Shown piece by piece: positions 1 to 7,472 of a stretch of 12,448 bases of DNA. The translations under genes were made by a program, and so were the position numbers. Numbering within the stretch: position 1 is the stretch's first letter; each line of letters opens with the position of its first letter. The notes under the pieces are model-generated. The model made no database searches, was not told where the DNA came from, and worked only from the letters and a program-made list of their open reading frames with translations. Source of the DNA: an uncultured Oscillospiraceae bacterium (GTDB lineage: Bacteria > Bacillota_A > Clostridia > Oscillospirales > Oscillospiraceae); contig CAAEOU010000243.1 in NCBI GenBank assembly GCA_900757695.1, positions 1 through 12,448 on the forward strand, given 5' to 3'.

Positions 1-110
1 AGCGAAAGCCGCCTAAGTGACGGCTCTCTTGTTATGCCTAATTTCTGAACATTTGAATCTCTAAAATTCGTACTTGACTTAATTAGCAGGTTTGCTATAG
101 CGTTTGACAT
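1..110 (-). CDS. Partial open frame of unknown function, running off the left edge
   Basis: An ATG at 110 is preceded by GGAGG (117-121) with a 6-base spacer, and the frame stays open for 36 codons to the window edge. The visible residues begin MSNAIANLLIKSS and are rich in Ser, Asn, Lys and Arg. I do not recognise the family. The start lies 17 bases after the stop of the PAPS-reductase-family gene, as expected for the next gene of the same operon. Base composition is clearly more AT-rich than the genes upstream, which suggests a different origin or a junction. The main reason to believe it is the ribosome site; the short visible length limits certainty. Confidence 0.45.
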   Translation of the reverse strand, partial: MSNAIANLLIKSSTNFRDSNVQKLGITREPSLRRLS

Positions 111-127
111 GGTACACCTCCGCCACG

Positions 128-909
128 TTACGCATAATCTTCAGGCTGCTCCGCTGCCTTTCCTTCAGATGCAAACCGCTTATCCAACTGCTCCACGCTC
201 CAGTTTGGACGAAACTGCCCCAGGGGACCGGGGCCAAACTGTGCCCTTGCCCGCTGATCCATGGCAAGCAGCCGTGCCCAAAGCTGGGGGTGAAACTGTC
301 GGAGTTTCCGCAGTTCTCCAATGCGCTGGAACGGACAGCACCAGCAGGATGTCCGATGGTAGATCCGATACAGACCGCCGAAATCAAAGCCACGGGCATA
401 GCAGTATTCCAACGCCTGGGCTTCCGTGACGCCCCATTCCACCAGCGGATACTGCTCATTCTTGCAGCGCTTCGCTTCATCGGCGGCAATCCCCACATAG
501 TGTAGTGCGTGATACTCCCCCTTGAGCCGATTCACTTCCTTGGTAATCAGGTGTGTTTTAAGCTGTCCGGTACACCACCTGACCCGAATGCCAGGCCAGC
601 CATTGCCATAGGGCGGAACGCCCAGTTCCTTGCGGCGTTCCAAAGCGCTTGCCCTCGTCTTTGGCCATCGAACATGAGATATTCGAAGCCTCGCGGATGG
701 CGCAACACAGTAATGTGAATGCCCCGTTCCTGATACAGCAGCGCATCCACCTTGGAAAGATGGTCATACATTTCTGGGAACTCCATGCCAGTGTCTGCAT
801 ACAGTACGGCATCAATGGGCATTCCGTGCTCCAGCATCATGAGCAGCATAGCGGTACTGTCCTTACCACCGGACAGGCTGACGGCATGGTAATCTTTTGT
901 CTTGTTCAT
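128..909 (-). pseudogene. PAPS-reductase-family (PP-loop) protein, frameshifted
   Basis: Two overlapping frames carry consecutive parts of one protein. The N-terminal part (909 down to about 645) starts at an ATG behind AGGAGG (915-920, 5-base spacer) and has the PP-loop SGGKDST at residues 13-19, the nucleotide-binding motif of adenylyl-transfer enzymes related to PAPS reductase. The C-terminal part (about 643 to 131) holds RWCT, the GIAADE and YPLVEWG blocks and a Cys cluster CWCC, all typical of the phosphoadenosine phosphosulfate reductase domain family found on clostridial mobile elements. Moving from CTT (645-643) to the second frame needs loss of one base or gain of two near 640-650. 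Restored, the protein would be about 260 residues, near the usual family size as I know it. The true substrate in these elements is not established; a role in sulfate assimilation is not implied. A sequencing error is possible. Confidence 0.8.
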
Positions 910-914
910 TTTAA

Positions 915-920
915 CCTCCT
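915..920 (-). promoter_or_regulatory. Ribosome binding site of the PAPS-family gene
   Basis: A consensus AGGAGG on the minus strand lies 5 bases before the ATG at 909. It fixes the start of the N-terminal PP-loop frame and shows that the 5' half of this broken gene keeps a full translation signal. Confidence 0.75.
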
Positions 921-955
921 ATGATTAGGTAAAATTCGTTAGTTATGGCTGTTCT

Positions 956-1147
956 CTACCTCACACAGCTGCACTCCGGCACCTCCGCTTCCACTTCATT
1001 GTCATCCAGCATAGCATCATCCCTTTCATCCATATTCAGCAGGCTATTCAGCTCTTGCAACCGCGCCGCTTTCTCCCGCAGCTCCTGCTCCTTCGGAAAC
1101 TCCTTTTCCGCCTCCTGCTTTGCCGTCCGCATCTCCTCCTGGGTGGT
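956..1147 (-). pseudogene. Cut-off C-terminal tail of the methylase-helicase
   Basis: Directly after the TAA at 1148-1150 the same frame continues open for 63 codons to a TAG at 956-958. The residues are Lys/Glu/Leu-rich and include FPKEQEL and the segment LNSLLNMDE. These match my memory of the C-terminus of this helicase family, where an 'FPxExEL...LNxLLNMD' tail is usual. With the TAA read as a sense codon (GAA differs from TAA by one base) the protein would be 2043 residues and would end 46 bases before the next start. So this is best read as the tail of the upstream gene separated by a nonsense mutation, not an intergenic region. Confidence 0.75.
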
Positions 1148-4100
1148 TTACAGCTGCCGTTTGGCACTGGTCAAGCGTCCCTCTAAACCGTCCAGCAGAT
1201 TATCAATTCGCTGGAGATTGCCCAGTGCATCATTGCCCAGAGATACTGGATAGCTGAGCTGCCGGTGGAGGATGATCTGGAACTCCTTCTGAAACGAATC
1301 AAATGCCAATCCCATAGAAAAACCACGGTAGCTGCCCAACAGGGCTTCTTCTACCGTAGTTTTCCGCTCGCAGGCTGCCAAAATAGCAGTGCCTGCGGGC
1401 TTTTTCTCTGTATAAGTAATGCCGTCGATCTCCATGGGACTGAGTGCTCCGGACTCTGCTGTGGCTGTTGCCCTCACCTGCTGGAGGTCATCGGTCAGGC
1501 TTTGGATTTTCTGCTCCAGCCGTTGAATCTCTGCTGGAAAGTAGCGGTGCAGCTTATTTTCCAGATTGTATTTCTGGCTGAGAAAGCTGCTTCTCAGCAG
1601 CGTCAGCCGGGACACTGCCACATCCAAATCCATCTTCTCTTTTATGAGCGGATTGCCTGTGGTCAGCGCCTTAATTTCTGCGTAGCTCATGGTCATTTCA
1701 TCCGCCTCCTCCATAGTGCGGGAGGGCACTTTGGAGACCATGATCTGTGAAATAAAGCGCTGTTTCGTTTCAATAATTTGCCAATTATAGGAATCGAACG
1801 TTTCTTTGGTCACATAACGATAGATGTCCACCTGGTCGTTTAGATTGCCCTGCCGGATGATTCTTCCGCTGCGCTGCTCCAAATCAGAGGGCCGCCAGGG
1901 ACAGTCCAGGTCATGGTTTGCCGCCAGTCTTGTTTGCACATTGGTTCCGGTACCCATCTTGGAGGTACTTCCAATCAGCACCCGGACTTGCCCGGAGCGC
2001 ACCTCTTGGAACAGCTTCTTCTTTTTCACATCTGTTGGTGCTTCATGGATAAAGGCTATTTCCTCTTTTGGAATGCCCATTCCAGTGAGCTTAGAACGGA
2101 GATCGTCATAGACATTAAAGCTGCCATCGAAATGTGGGGTACTCAGGTCACAGAACACGATTTGGGTACCCCGTTGTGCTGCGGTTTTCTCCCAAATGTT
2201 ATAGACATTCTTGGCACAGGCTGCTGTTTTGCTGTGTTCATCATCCGGCAGCATGGGATTCATGAGCCGCTGATCCAGTGCCAGCTTGCGCCCATCGCTG
2301 GTGATCTTAAGCATATTATCCTCGGCAGCATCCACCATCTTATTCCGCACCTTATCTGCGCGGGCGGATAGTTCCTTGACCATAGCCCTTTGCAGCTCCG
2401 ATGGCTCCATCTGCTCCACATGGTAATTGGCCTTGGGCACCGGCAGTTTCAGCATCTCTGCGGTCTGAATATCCGCCACCAGCCGGAACATATAGATCAG
2501 CTCCGGCAGATTGTAAAACCGGGCGAACCTGGTCTTGGTACGGTAGCCGGTACCCTCCGGAGAAAGCTCCATGGCTGTCACCGTTTCACCGAAGTTCGCC
2601 GCCCAGGCGTCAAAGTGCTGGAAACCATAATACTCCAGTGTTTTGGACTGCAAATACCGCTGCATGGTGTACAGCTCCACCATGCTGTTGGAAATAGGGG
2701 TGCCAGTGGCAAACACAATGCCGTGTCCGTCTGTCAGCTCGTCGAGATACTGGCATTTGAGATACATATCGCTGGCCTTCTGGGATTCCGTCTGGGAAAT
2801 GCCCGCCACGTTCTGCATTTTACTGACTGCGGCGAGATTTTTGTATAAGTGTGCCTCGTCCACCAGCAGCCGATCCACACCCAATTCTTCAAAGGTAATG
2901 ACATCATCCTTCCTACTCTGGTCGTTGAGCTTTTTTAGTTTGGCCTCGATGCTCTTTCGGCTGCGCTCCATCTGCTTGATGGTGAACCGATCCCCACCGG
3001 CCTGTTTCGCCTCGGAGATGCCCTGTACAATGTCCTCAATCTGTCGCTCCAGCAGCATGGTCTGCCGCTCCTTAGACAGAGGAATTTTCTCAAACTGGCT
3101 GTGCCCGATAATCACCGCATCATAATCCCCGGTGGAAATCCGGCTGCAAAAGGTCTTACGCCTTGCCGGAGTGAAATCTTTCTCAGTGGCCACCAGAATA
3201 TTGGCGGCGGGATAAAGCTGAAGGTATTCGCTGGCCCATTGCCCAATCAAGTGATTGGGCACCACCACCATGGATTTGTGGCACAGGCCCAGCCGCTTGC
3301 TCTCCTGGGCAATGGCAACCAGCTCGAAGGTCTTGCCGGCCCCTACGCAGTGAGCCAGCAGAGTGTTCCCTCCATAGAGCGCCCGCGCAATGGCATTCTT
3401 TTGATGGGGACGCAGCGTAATTTCCGGGTTCATCCCCGGAAAGATCAGGTGAGAGCCGTCATATTCTCTGGGGCGCAAATTGTTGAACCGCTCGTTGTAG
3501 AGCGTTGTCAGCCGTTCCCGGCGGTCCGGGTCCTTCCAAATCCAATTCTGGAATGCCTGTTTGATCTCCGCCTGCTTTCCCTGGGCAATGGCAGTTTCCT
3601 TCTTGTTGAGTATCGCCTTTTGCTTACCGTCCACCTCCACATAGTCAAAGACCTTGACTTCCCGAAGATTTAAGCAGTCCTCCAGAATGTGATACCCGCT
3701 GACCCGCTGGGTGCCATAGGTGGACGATGCGTAAATGCTGCCGCTGTCAACAGACCGGCCTTCAATCTGCCATGCACCGGTGTAGGGGGAATAGTGTACC
3801 TTGATCCGCGACCTCATGTACCACGGTGGCTGCAACAGCTCCCATACGAACTGCTGTATATCTGCTTCCGGTACCCAGGTACTGCCCAGCCGCACGGAAA
3901 TCTCCGCTGGGCTTAAATCTTCTGGCTGCACCTGCTCCAGTGCGGTCACATTGGGCTGGTAGATGGGCTGCTGTTCCGCAGCGGCTCTGGCTTCTCTGAG
4001 CTTCTCCCGGACATTGCCGGAGAGATATTCTTCTGCCAAAACAAACGTTGGAGCCTCCAGATTGCCGTCCGGGAGCCGGTAAATCTGCCCGGATAACTCC

Positions 4101-7087
4101 TGTTCCAATGTCTCCGCATCCTTGCCCGTGAGCTGGGAGAGATAGTCCATGTCTATAACGGCAAGGTCGTTAAGGCATATGGTCAGCGCCTCCTGCGCGG
4201 TTTCCACATGGGTCACAGCCGCTTTGGGGCGAATGGTGCGCTTGGTGAAAATATCTGCCTTGCGCTCCAGCTGCCCTTCCTCGTCCAGAATTTCCAGAGA
4301 ACACAGCAGATAATAGCTGTCATCATCGGAAAACGCCCGCCGGTTCTGTTGACTGTTAATCAGCCCAAAGTCCTGCTGAAAGGCATCATAGAGGTGGTTC
4401 AGCTCCGCCTGTGCTGCTTCAATTTCCGGCTCTGGACGATCCTCAGTTTCCAGCGTAATCAGGCTGCGGACACAATCCCGGAGTCCAATCAGGCCCCGCA
4501 CTCGCTGAGCTGCTGTTTCACTGAGCTGCACCGGGTGCATTCGGCTGTTCTCCCGGTAGTAGACCATTCCGTCCACAACGGTAAAGCTATAGTTCTTCAC
4601 ACTGGGGTCAGCTGGAATGGAATCCTCCCGCTCGTCCTGTGCCTCGTCCATAGCTACCTCCACATAGGTTCCGCAGATATGCTGCACGGCCTCGTGGAGC
4701 TGCTGAGACAGCACGGCACCAGGAATGGGGCGAACTGTGCATTCTTCCCGTCCATACTGGGTGCTCTCGGTGGAGAGTTCTCCCAGTACCATTTCCGGGT
4801 GCTGCACAAAATAGCGGTTCAGAGTAATACCGTCCTCGGTCTTGTCCAAATGCACCCATTCCGGTTCCATGGCTACCATGCGCTGGCGCTTTTGCAGAAA
4901 CAGGATGTCCGACACTACGCTGGTTCCCGCATTGGCAAGAAACGCATTGTTCGGGAGACGAATGGCCCCCAACAGCTCTGCTCGCTGGGCAAGGTATTTC
5001 CGTACCTCGGTGCTCTTGCTGTCCATGGTGTACCGGCTGGTGACGAAAGCCACCACACCGCCGGGACGCACCTGATCCAGGGCCTTGGCCAGAAAATAAT
5101 TGTGGATGCGGAAACCCAGGGAATTGTAGCTTTTATCATCCACCAGATAGTTGCCGAAGGGCACGTTTCCAATGGCAAGATCATAGAAATTCCGGCGGTC
5201 TGTGGTTTCAAATCCCGCCACGGTAATGTCTGCGTTGGGATAGAGCTGTTTTGCAATTCGCCCGGAAATGCTGTCCAGCTCCACGCCGTAGAGCCGGGAA
5301 CCGGACATATGATCTGGAAGCATCCCGAAGAAGTTGCCCACGCCGCAGGCAGGCTCCAGGATATTGCCGGAGGTAAAGCCCATGCGTCCAATGGCTTCAT
5401 AGATACCCCGAATCACCGTGGGGCTGGTGTAGTGGGCGTTGAGCACAGATTCCCGTGCCGCCTTGTATTCCTCGTCCTCCAGCAATTCTTTCAGCTGGGT
5501 ATGTTCACTGCTCCAGGAGGCGTTTTCGGGATCAAAGGCTTGGGGCATTCCGCCCCAGCCCACATAGCGGGATAAGATTTCCTGCTCCTCTGGCGTTGCA
5601 TTTCGCCCGTCTTCCTCCAGAGATTTCAGCAGCCGAATGGCAGATAGATTGTTTGCGAACTTCTGGCGGATGCTGCCGCAGCCCAGGTTATCATCGGTGA
5701 TGCGGAAGTTGGCAGCGGGCACAGAAGGCTCTGGCTCCAAAACAATAGACGGTTCCGCAGGATTGGGTTTATGAGGTAGATTGACAGGTTCCGGATTCCC
5801 AGCTTCAAATGCAAAGAGATTCTGTCCTGTCTCCTGTGAAAGCTCCGCTGCCAGCTCTGCCTGTTGCAGCATTTCATCTACGCGGTTTGCTTCTTTGCGC
5901 ACAAAAGAGCCGGATTGCTCCGGCTCCTGGGTATCTTCAAAGATATTTAGCTGATAATCAGCGTCTGGTAGATCGTCTCCTCGATGCTGTGCTTTTGGTT
6001 GTTCATCCGGCCTGTCCACTCCATGGGGCTCTCTTGCTTCAGCTGCTCCGGCAGGGGCATTTTCTTCATGGCCTGCTCCAGCATTTCCTCCGCCTGCCGC
6101 TGCACCTCCATCAGGTGCTGGTTCAGTGTCCCGCTGGTCAGCAGGGTCAGGTACAGGCTGCGCTGGTGCTCGATTAGGTACCGCTCCCGCATCAGGGCAT
6201 ATTTCCCGGTTACGGGCGGCTCCTGGGGCGGCGTCAGGTTTGGAAGGTTCCAGCCGTTCTCGGTGAGATAGGTCATCATCATGATTTTGTCCTCCTTCAT
6301 GAGTGTTCTGTTCTTTTGTGGGTTCATCATACACGTTCTTCGGTTCTTCTGCAAAAAATGTGGGCTGGCCCAAATGCTCCGCCCGCACGGTTGTCGCCAC
6401 CTCGGTGAGAATGTCTCTGGAGGCCATGTTCACCACGTCCCCTAAGAGGTGGATATTCTGAGGGGTGCGGAATTGCTCCAGTGCATCAAAGTCCTGTGGA
6501 TAAAAGATCGCATAGTCCGCCAATCCCATCCGACAGAGCAGCAGATAGGCTACGCTGTTTTCCACCAGCCGCTCCAAGGCATCCTGCGTCACCGGCACCT
6601 GTGCTTTCTGCACTTCCTCCCAGCGGAGCGAAACCACCGCAGAGGTATATTGCTTTGCTGTGGTCATCACGGCGATTGGCAGCACCGGTTCTGTGGCACT
6701 GAATTTCTGCTCCAGCATATGCAGCAGCGGCCCATAATCGCCGGGCTCCACATTCCAAAGCGGCACCGGGATGGAGTTTGCCCGCTCGTTGGTGTCCTGA
6801 ATGTCGAATAAGTAGCGCACGTGGGTCCTACCATTGCTGCGTCCAAAGACTGTAATACCGGTGGAGCCACGGCGGATTCCACGGTGAAATCGCCGTTCCC
6901 ATTGGGAGAACTCCAGCACTGCAATGGCATCCGGGCGCTGATGGTGGATCAGAAGCTGATCCTGAAAGGGATAGCGGTAATTTCGTCCGGCGCTTTGCAG
7001 AAAGCAGAGCCAGTTTTCCGGGGTGGCGGTCACGGATTCCAGTGCCTCCCGGTATAAATCTGTCAGACGGTTTGAAGTGGTTGCCAT
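1148..7087 (-). CDS. Giant DNA methylase / SNF2-type DEAH helicase of ICE
   Basis: A 1979-residue protein. Residues 1-240 form an N-terminal domain typical of the large helicases of Tn1549-like elements, perhaps related to ArdC/LtrC-type domains. Residues 251-395 are a low-complexity linker. An N6-adenine methylase domain follows, with motif I EPACGVGNFF (578-587) and NVPF (641-644, the NPPF catalytic motif with Val at position 2). The helicase part has Walker A GAGKT (249-253 of the second thousand, i.e. 1249-1253), DEAH (1410-1413), ATGTPISNS (about 1460) and QRSGRIIRQG (1738-1747), the SNF2 motif VI. The start at 7087 is chosen because AAAGGAG (7094-7100) lies 6 bases upstream; a longer frame reaches 7252 but has no such site. 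The fusion recalls DarB-like antirestriction proteins, but that role is inferred. The C-terminus is shortened by a TAA. A tnpV-like gene lies inside it in another frame. Confidence 0.92.
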   Translation of the reverse strand: MATTSNRLTDLYREALESVTATPENWLCFLQSAGRNYRYPFQDQLLIHHQRPDAIAVLEFSQWERRFHRGIRRGSTGITVFGRSNGRTHVRYLFDIQDTNERANSIPVPLWNVEPGDYGPLLHMLEQKFSATEPVLPIAVMTTAKQYTSAVVSLRWEEVQKAQVPVTQDALERLVENSVAYLLLCRMGLADYAIFYPQDFDALEQFRTPQNIHLLGDVVNMASRDILTEVATTVRAEHLGQPTFFAEEPKNVYDEPTKEQNTHEGGQNHDDDLSHRERLEPSKPDAAPGAARNREICPDAGAVPNRAPAQPVPDPADQRDTEPAPDGGAAAGGGNAGAGHEENAPAGAAEAREPHGVDRPDEQPKAQHRGDDLPDADYQLNIFEDTQEPEQSGSFVRKEANRVDEMLQQAELAAELSQETGQNLFAFEAGNPEPVNLPHKPNPAEPSIVLEPEPSVPAANFRITDDNLGCGSIRQKFANNLSAIRLLKSLEEDGRNATPEEQEILSRYVGWGGMPQAFDPENASWSSEHTQLKELLEDEEYKAARESVLNAHYTSPTVIRGIYEAIGRMGFTSGNILEPACGVGNFFGMLPDHMSGSRLYGVELDSISGRIAKQLYPNADITVAGFETTDRRNFYDLAIGNVPFGNYLVDDKSYNSLGFRIHNYFLAKALDQVRPGGVVAFVTSRYTMDSKSTEVRKYLAQRAELLGAIRLPNNAFLANAGTSVVSDILFLQKRQRMVAMEPEWVHLDKTEDGITLNRYFVQHPEMVLGELSTESTQYGREECTVRPIPGAVLSQQLHEAVQHICGTYVEVAMDEAQDEREDSIPADPSVKNYSFTVVDGMVYYRENSRMHPVQLSETAAQRVRGLIGLRDCVRSLITLETEDRPEPEIEAAQAELNHLYDAFQQDFGLINSQQNRRAFSDDDSYYLLCSLEILDEEGQLERKADIFTKRTIRPKAAVTHVETAQEALTICLNDLAVIDMDYLSQLTGKDAETLEQELSGQIYRLPDGNLEAPTFVLAEEYLSGNVREKLREARAAAEQQPIYQPNVTALEQVQPEDLSPAEISVRLGSTWVPEADIQQFVWELLQPPWYMRSRIKVHYSPYTGAWQIEGRSVDSGSIYASSTYGTQRVSGYHILEDCLNLREVKVFDYVEVDGKQKAILNKKETAIAQGKQAEIKQAFQNWIWKDPDRRERLTTLYNERFNNLRPREYDGSHLIFPGMNPEITLRPHQKNAIARALYGGNTLLAHCVGAGKTFELVAIAQESKRLGLCHKSMVVVPNHLIGQWASEYLQLYPAANILVATEKDFTPARRKTFCSRISTGDYDAVIIGHSQFEKIPLSKERQTMLLERQIEDIVQGISEAKQAGGDRFTIKQMERSRKSIEAKLKKLNDQSRKDDVITFEELGVDRLLVDEAHLYKNLAAVSKMQNVAGISQTESQKASDMYLKCQYLDELTDGHGIVFATGTPISNSMVELYTMQRYLQSKTLEYYGFQHFDAWAANFGETVTAMELSPEGTGYRTKTRFARFYNLPELIYMFRLVADIQTAEMLKLPVPKANYHVEQMEPSELQRAMVKELSARADKVRNKMVDAAEDNMLKITSDGRKLALDQRLMNPMLPDDEHSKTAACAKNVYNIWEKTAAQRGTQIVFCDLSTPHFDGSFNVYDDLRSKLTGMGIPKEEIAFIHEAPTDVKKKKLFQEVRSGQVRVLIGSTSKMGTGTNVQTRLAANHDLDCPWRPSDLEQRSGRIIRQGNLNDQVDIYRYVTKETFDSYNWQIIETKQRFISQIMVSKVPSRTMEEADEMTMSYAEIKALTTGNPLIKEKMDLDVAVSRLTLLRSSFLSQKYNLENKLHRYFPAEIQRLEQKIQSLTDDLQQVRATATAESGALSPMEIDGITYTEKKPAGTAILAACERKTTVEEALLGSYRGFSMGLAFDSFQKEFQIILHRQLSYPVSLGNDALGNLQRIDNLLDGLEGRLTSAKRQL
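5947..6282 (-). CDS. tnpV: TnpV-like protein nested inside the helicase gene
   Basis: A 111-residue frame on the same strand as the helicase gene but shifted, lying fully within its linker (helicase residues about 269-380). The protein has the layout of the transposon-encoded TnpV family: YLTENGWNLPNLTPP near the start, then KYALMRERYL, LLTSGTLNQHL, a Gln/Glu/Met-rich helix, and MEWTGRMNN near residues 87-95. The family is known from Tn4451-type clostridial elements; its function is not established. The start is the first of three ATGs at 6282; AAGGAGGA (6290-6297) sits 7 bases upstream, an ideal ribosome site. Most codons in this frame end in G or C, as in a real GC-rich gene, while the helicase frame here uses CCT, GGA, GCA and CGA and gives only Ala/Gly/Pro-rich sequence. 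Start at an ATG at 6300 is possible but badly placed for the ribosome site. Confidence 0.82.
   Translation of the reverse strand: MMMTYLTENGWNLPNLTPPQEPPVTGKYALMRERYLIEHQRSLYLTLLTSGTLNQHLMEVQRQAEEMLEQAMKKMPLPEQLKQESPMEWTGRMNNQKHSIEETIYQTLIIS
6290..6297 (-). promoter_or_regulatory. Ribosome binding site of the nested tnpV-like gene
   Basis: AAGGAGGA on the minus strand with a 7-base spacer to the ATG at 6282. It lies in the middle of the helicase coding sequence, where such a site is not needed, and so is direct support for separate translation of the nested frame. Confidence 0.75.
6326..6354 (-). promoter_or_regulatory. Possible internal promoter for the tnpV-like gene
   Basis: Minus-strand TTGCAG (6349-6354) and TATGAT (6326-6331) are spaced 17 bases apart, about 30 bases before the nested ribosome site. 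The -10 box matches consensus at five of six positions; the -35 box is weaker. Because the sequence also codes for helicase residues, the match could be chance. Confidence 0.3.
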
Positions 7088-7093
7088 AGGCAT

Positions 7094-7100
7094 CTCCTTT
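7094..7100 (-). promoter_or_regulatory. Ribosome binding site fixing the helicase start
   Basis: AAAGGAG on the minus strand lies 6 bases before the ATG at 7087. An in-frame ATG at 7093 directly touches the site and is too close to use, so 7087 is the better start. Confidence 0.7.
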
Positions 7101-7109
7101 CCTAATTTT

Positions 7110-7138
7110 TTGCAAAGAAAAACTCCTGCCCTTACAAT
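7110..7138 (+). promoter_or_regulatory. Promoter of the small membrane protein gene
   Basis: TTGCAA (7110-7115) and TACAAT (7133-7138) are separated by 17 bases, the ideal spacing; they match consensus at four and five of six positions. Transcription would begin near 7145, giving a leader of only about a dozen bases that starts at or inside the AGGAGG (7145-7150). The -10 box forms the loop of the inverted repeat that terminates minus-strand transcripts. Confidence 0.45.
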
Positions 7139-7149
7139 GAGGCCAGGAG
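7114..7149 (-). terminator. Minus-strand intrinsic terminator ahead of the helicase gene
   Basis: On the minus strand an inverted repeat has outer arms CTCCTG/CAGGAG (7144-7149 and 7123-7128) and inner arms CCT/AGG separated by one mismatch, with a 7-base loop. It is followed by TTTTTCTTT (7122-7114), the classic form of a rho-independent terminator. It sits only 14 bases before the helicase ribosome site, so it either stops transcription arriving from upstream or works as an attenuator in the helicase leader. I see no clear minus-strand promoter between it and the helicase start. Confidence 0.6.
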
Positions 7150-7157
7150 GGATGATT

Positions 7158-7466
7158 ATGTGTGATTCTATGAAAAAGCTGATTGTTTTACTGCTGCGCT
7201 GTATGGTGTTCGGGCTTGCTGGAGGGGCACTATTTACCGTGATTTCTGGCACTAATCTAGGACTACTACCCTATGCTGCCTGTATGGGGCTCGGTGCTGG
7301 ATGGAGGCTGACAAAACCCATAGGCGTGATTGTCACTGGCACCAACGGTATCATCTTCACTGCATTCTGCTTTGCGGTTCGACTGGGACTGGCGCTGATT
7401 GTTGGCTGGCTGGTGCTGGTTCCCTATGGGATTTATCTTGCTGTGCAGTCAGCTCGGCATGTTTAG
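7158..7466 (+). CDS. Small polytopic membrane protein, unknown function
   Basis: A 102-residue protein, the only complete plus-strand gene in the window. The ATG at 7158 is chosen because AGGAGG (7145-7150) lies 7 bases upstream; ATGs at 7152 and upstream are too close or lack a site. It is strongly hydrophobic, with likely membrane segments near residues 7-30, 35-50, 56-73 and 78-96, and almost no extramembrane parts. It has no signal peptidase site or catalytic motif that I can see. It may belong to a DUF family of small membrane proteins carried by these elements (DUF6050 is a possibility I cannot confirm). It diverges from the helicase gene and converges on the replication initiator, so it is a separate transcription unit with its own promoter and terminator. 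Confidence 0.75.
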   Translation: MCDSMKKLIVLLLRCMVFGLAGGALFTVISGTNLGLLPYAACMGLGAGWRLTKPIGVIVTGTNGIIFTAFCFAVRLGLALIVGWLVLVPYGIYLAVQSARHV

Positions 7467-7472
7467 CTAGAA

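Noticed and set aside
1..25. Possible small hairpin AGCCG/CGGCT at the left edge as a terminator
   Set aside because: Only five pairs with a 9-base loop and no good T-run on the minus strand; it lies inside the open partial frame.
640..650. Programmed frameshift in the PAPS-family gene
   Set aside because: The bases GCTTTGG do not form a standard slippery heptamer of the X XXY YYZ type, and I saw no clear stimulatory structure; a mutation or sequencing error is simpler.
62..939. Ten-base direct repeat TAAAATTCGT at 62-71 and 930-939 flanking the PAPS-family gene
   Set aside because: It is short and AT-rich, with no inverted repeats, transposase or target duplication pattern around it; chance is enough.
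1148..1150. Reassigned stop codon (TAA read as an amino acid)
   Set aside because: TAA ends several other genes here (pilin, sortase, surface protein, PAPS-family C-terminal part), so it acts as a normal stop.
4208..5575. 455-codon open frame on the plus strand opposite the helicase gene
   Set aside because: It is antisense to the conserved methylase domain and has no recognisable motifs; it is best explained as a shadow of GC-rich coding sequence.
5900..6340. Low-complexity linker of the helicase as a sign of a frameshift in that gene
   Set aside because: The helicase frame is open throughout and conserved sequence resumes on both sides in the same frame; overlap with the nested gene explains the composition.
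7088..7252. Longer start of the helicase at 7252
   Set aside because: The extension overlaps the opposite membrane-protein gene and the terminator, has no ribosome site at its start, and AAAGGAG points to 7087.
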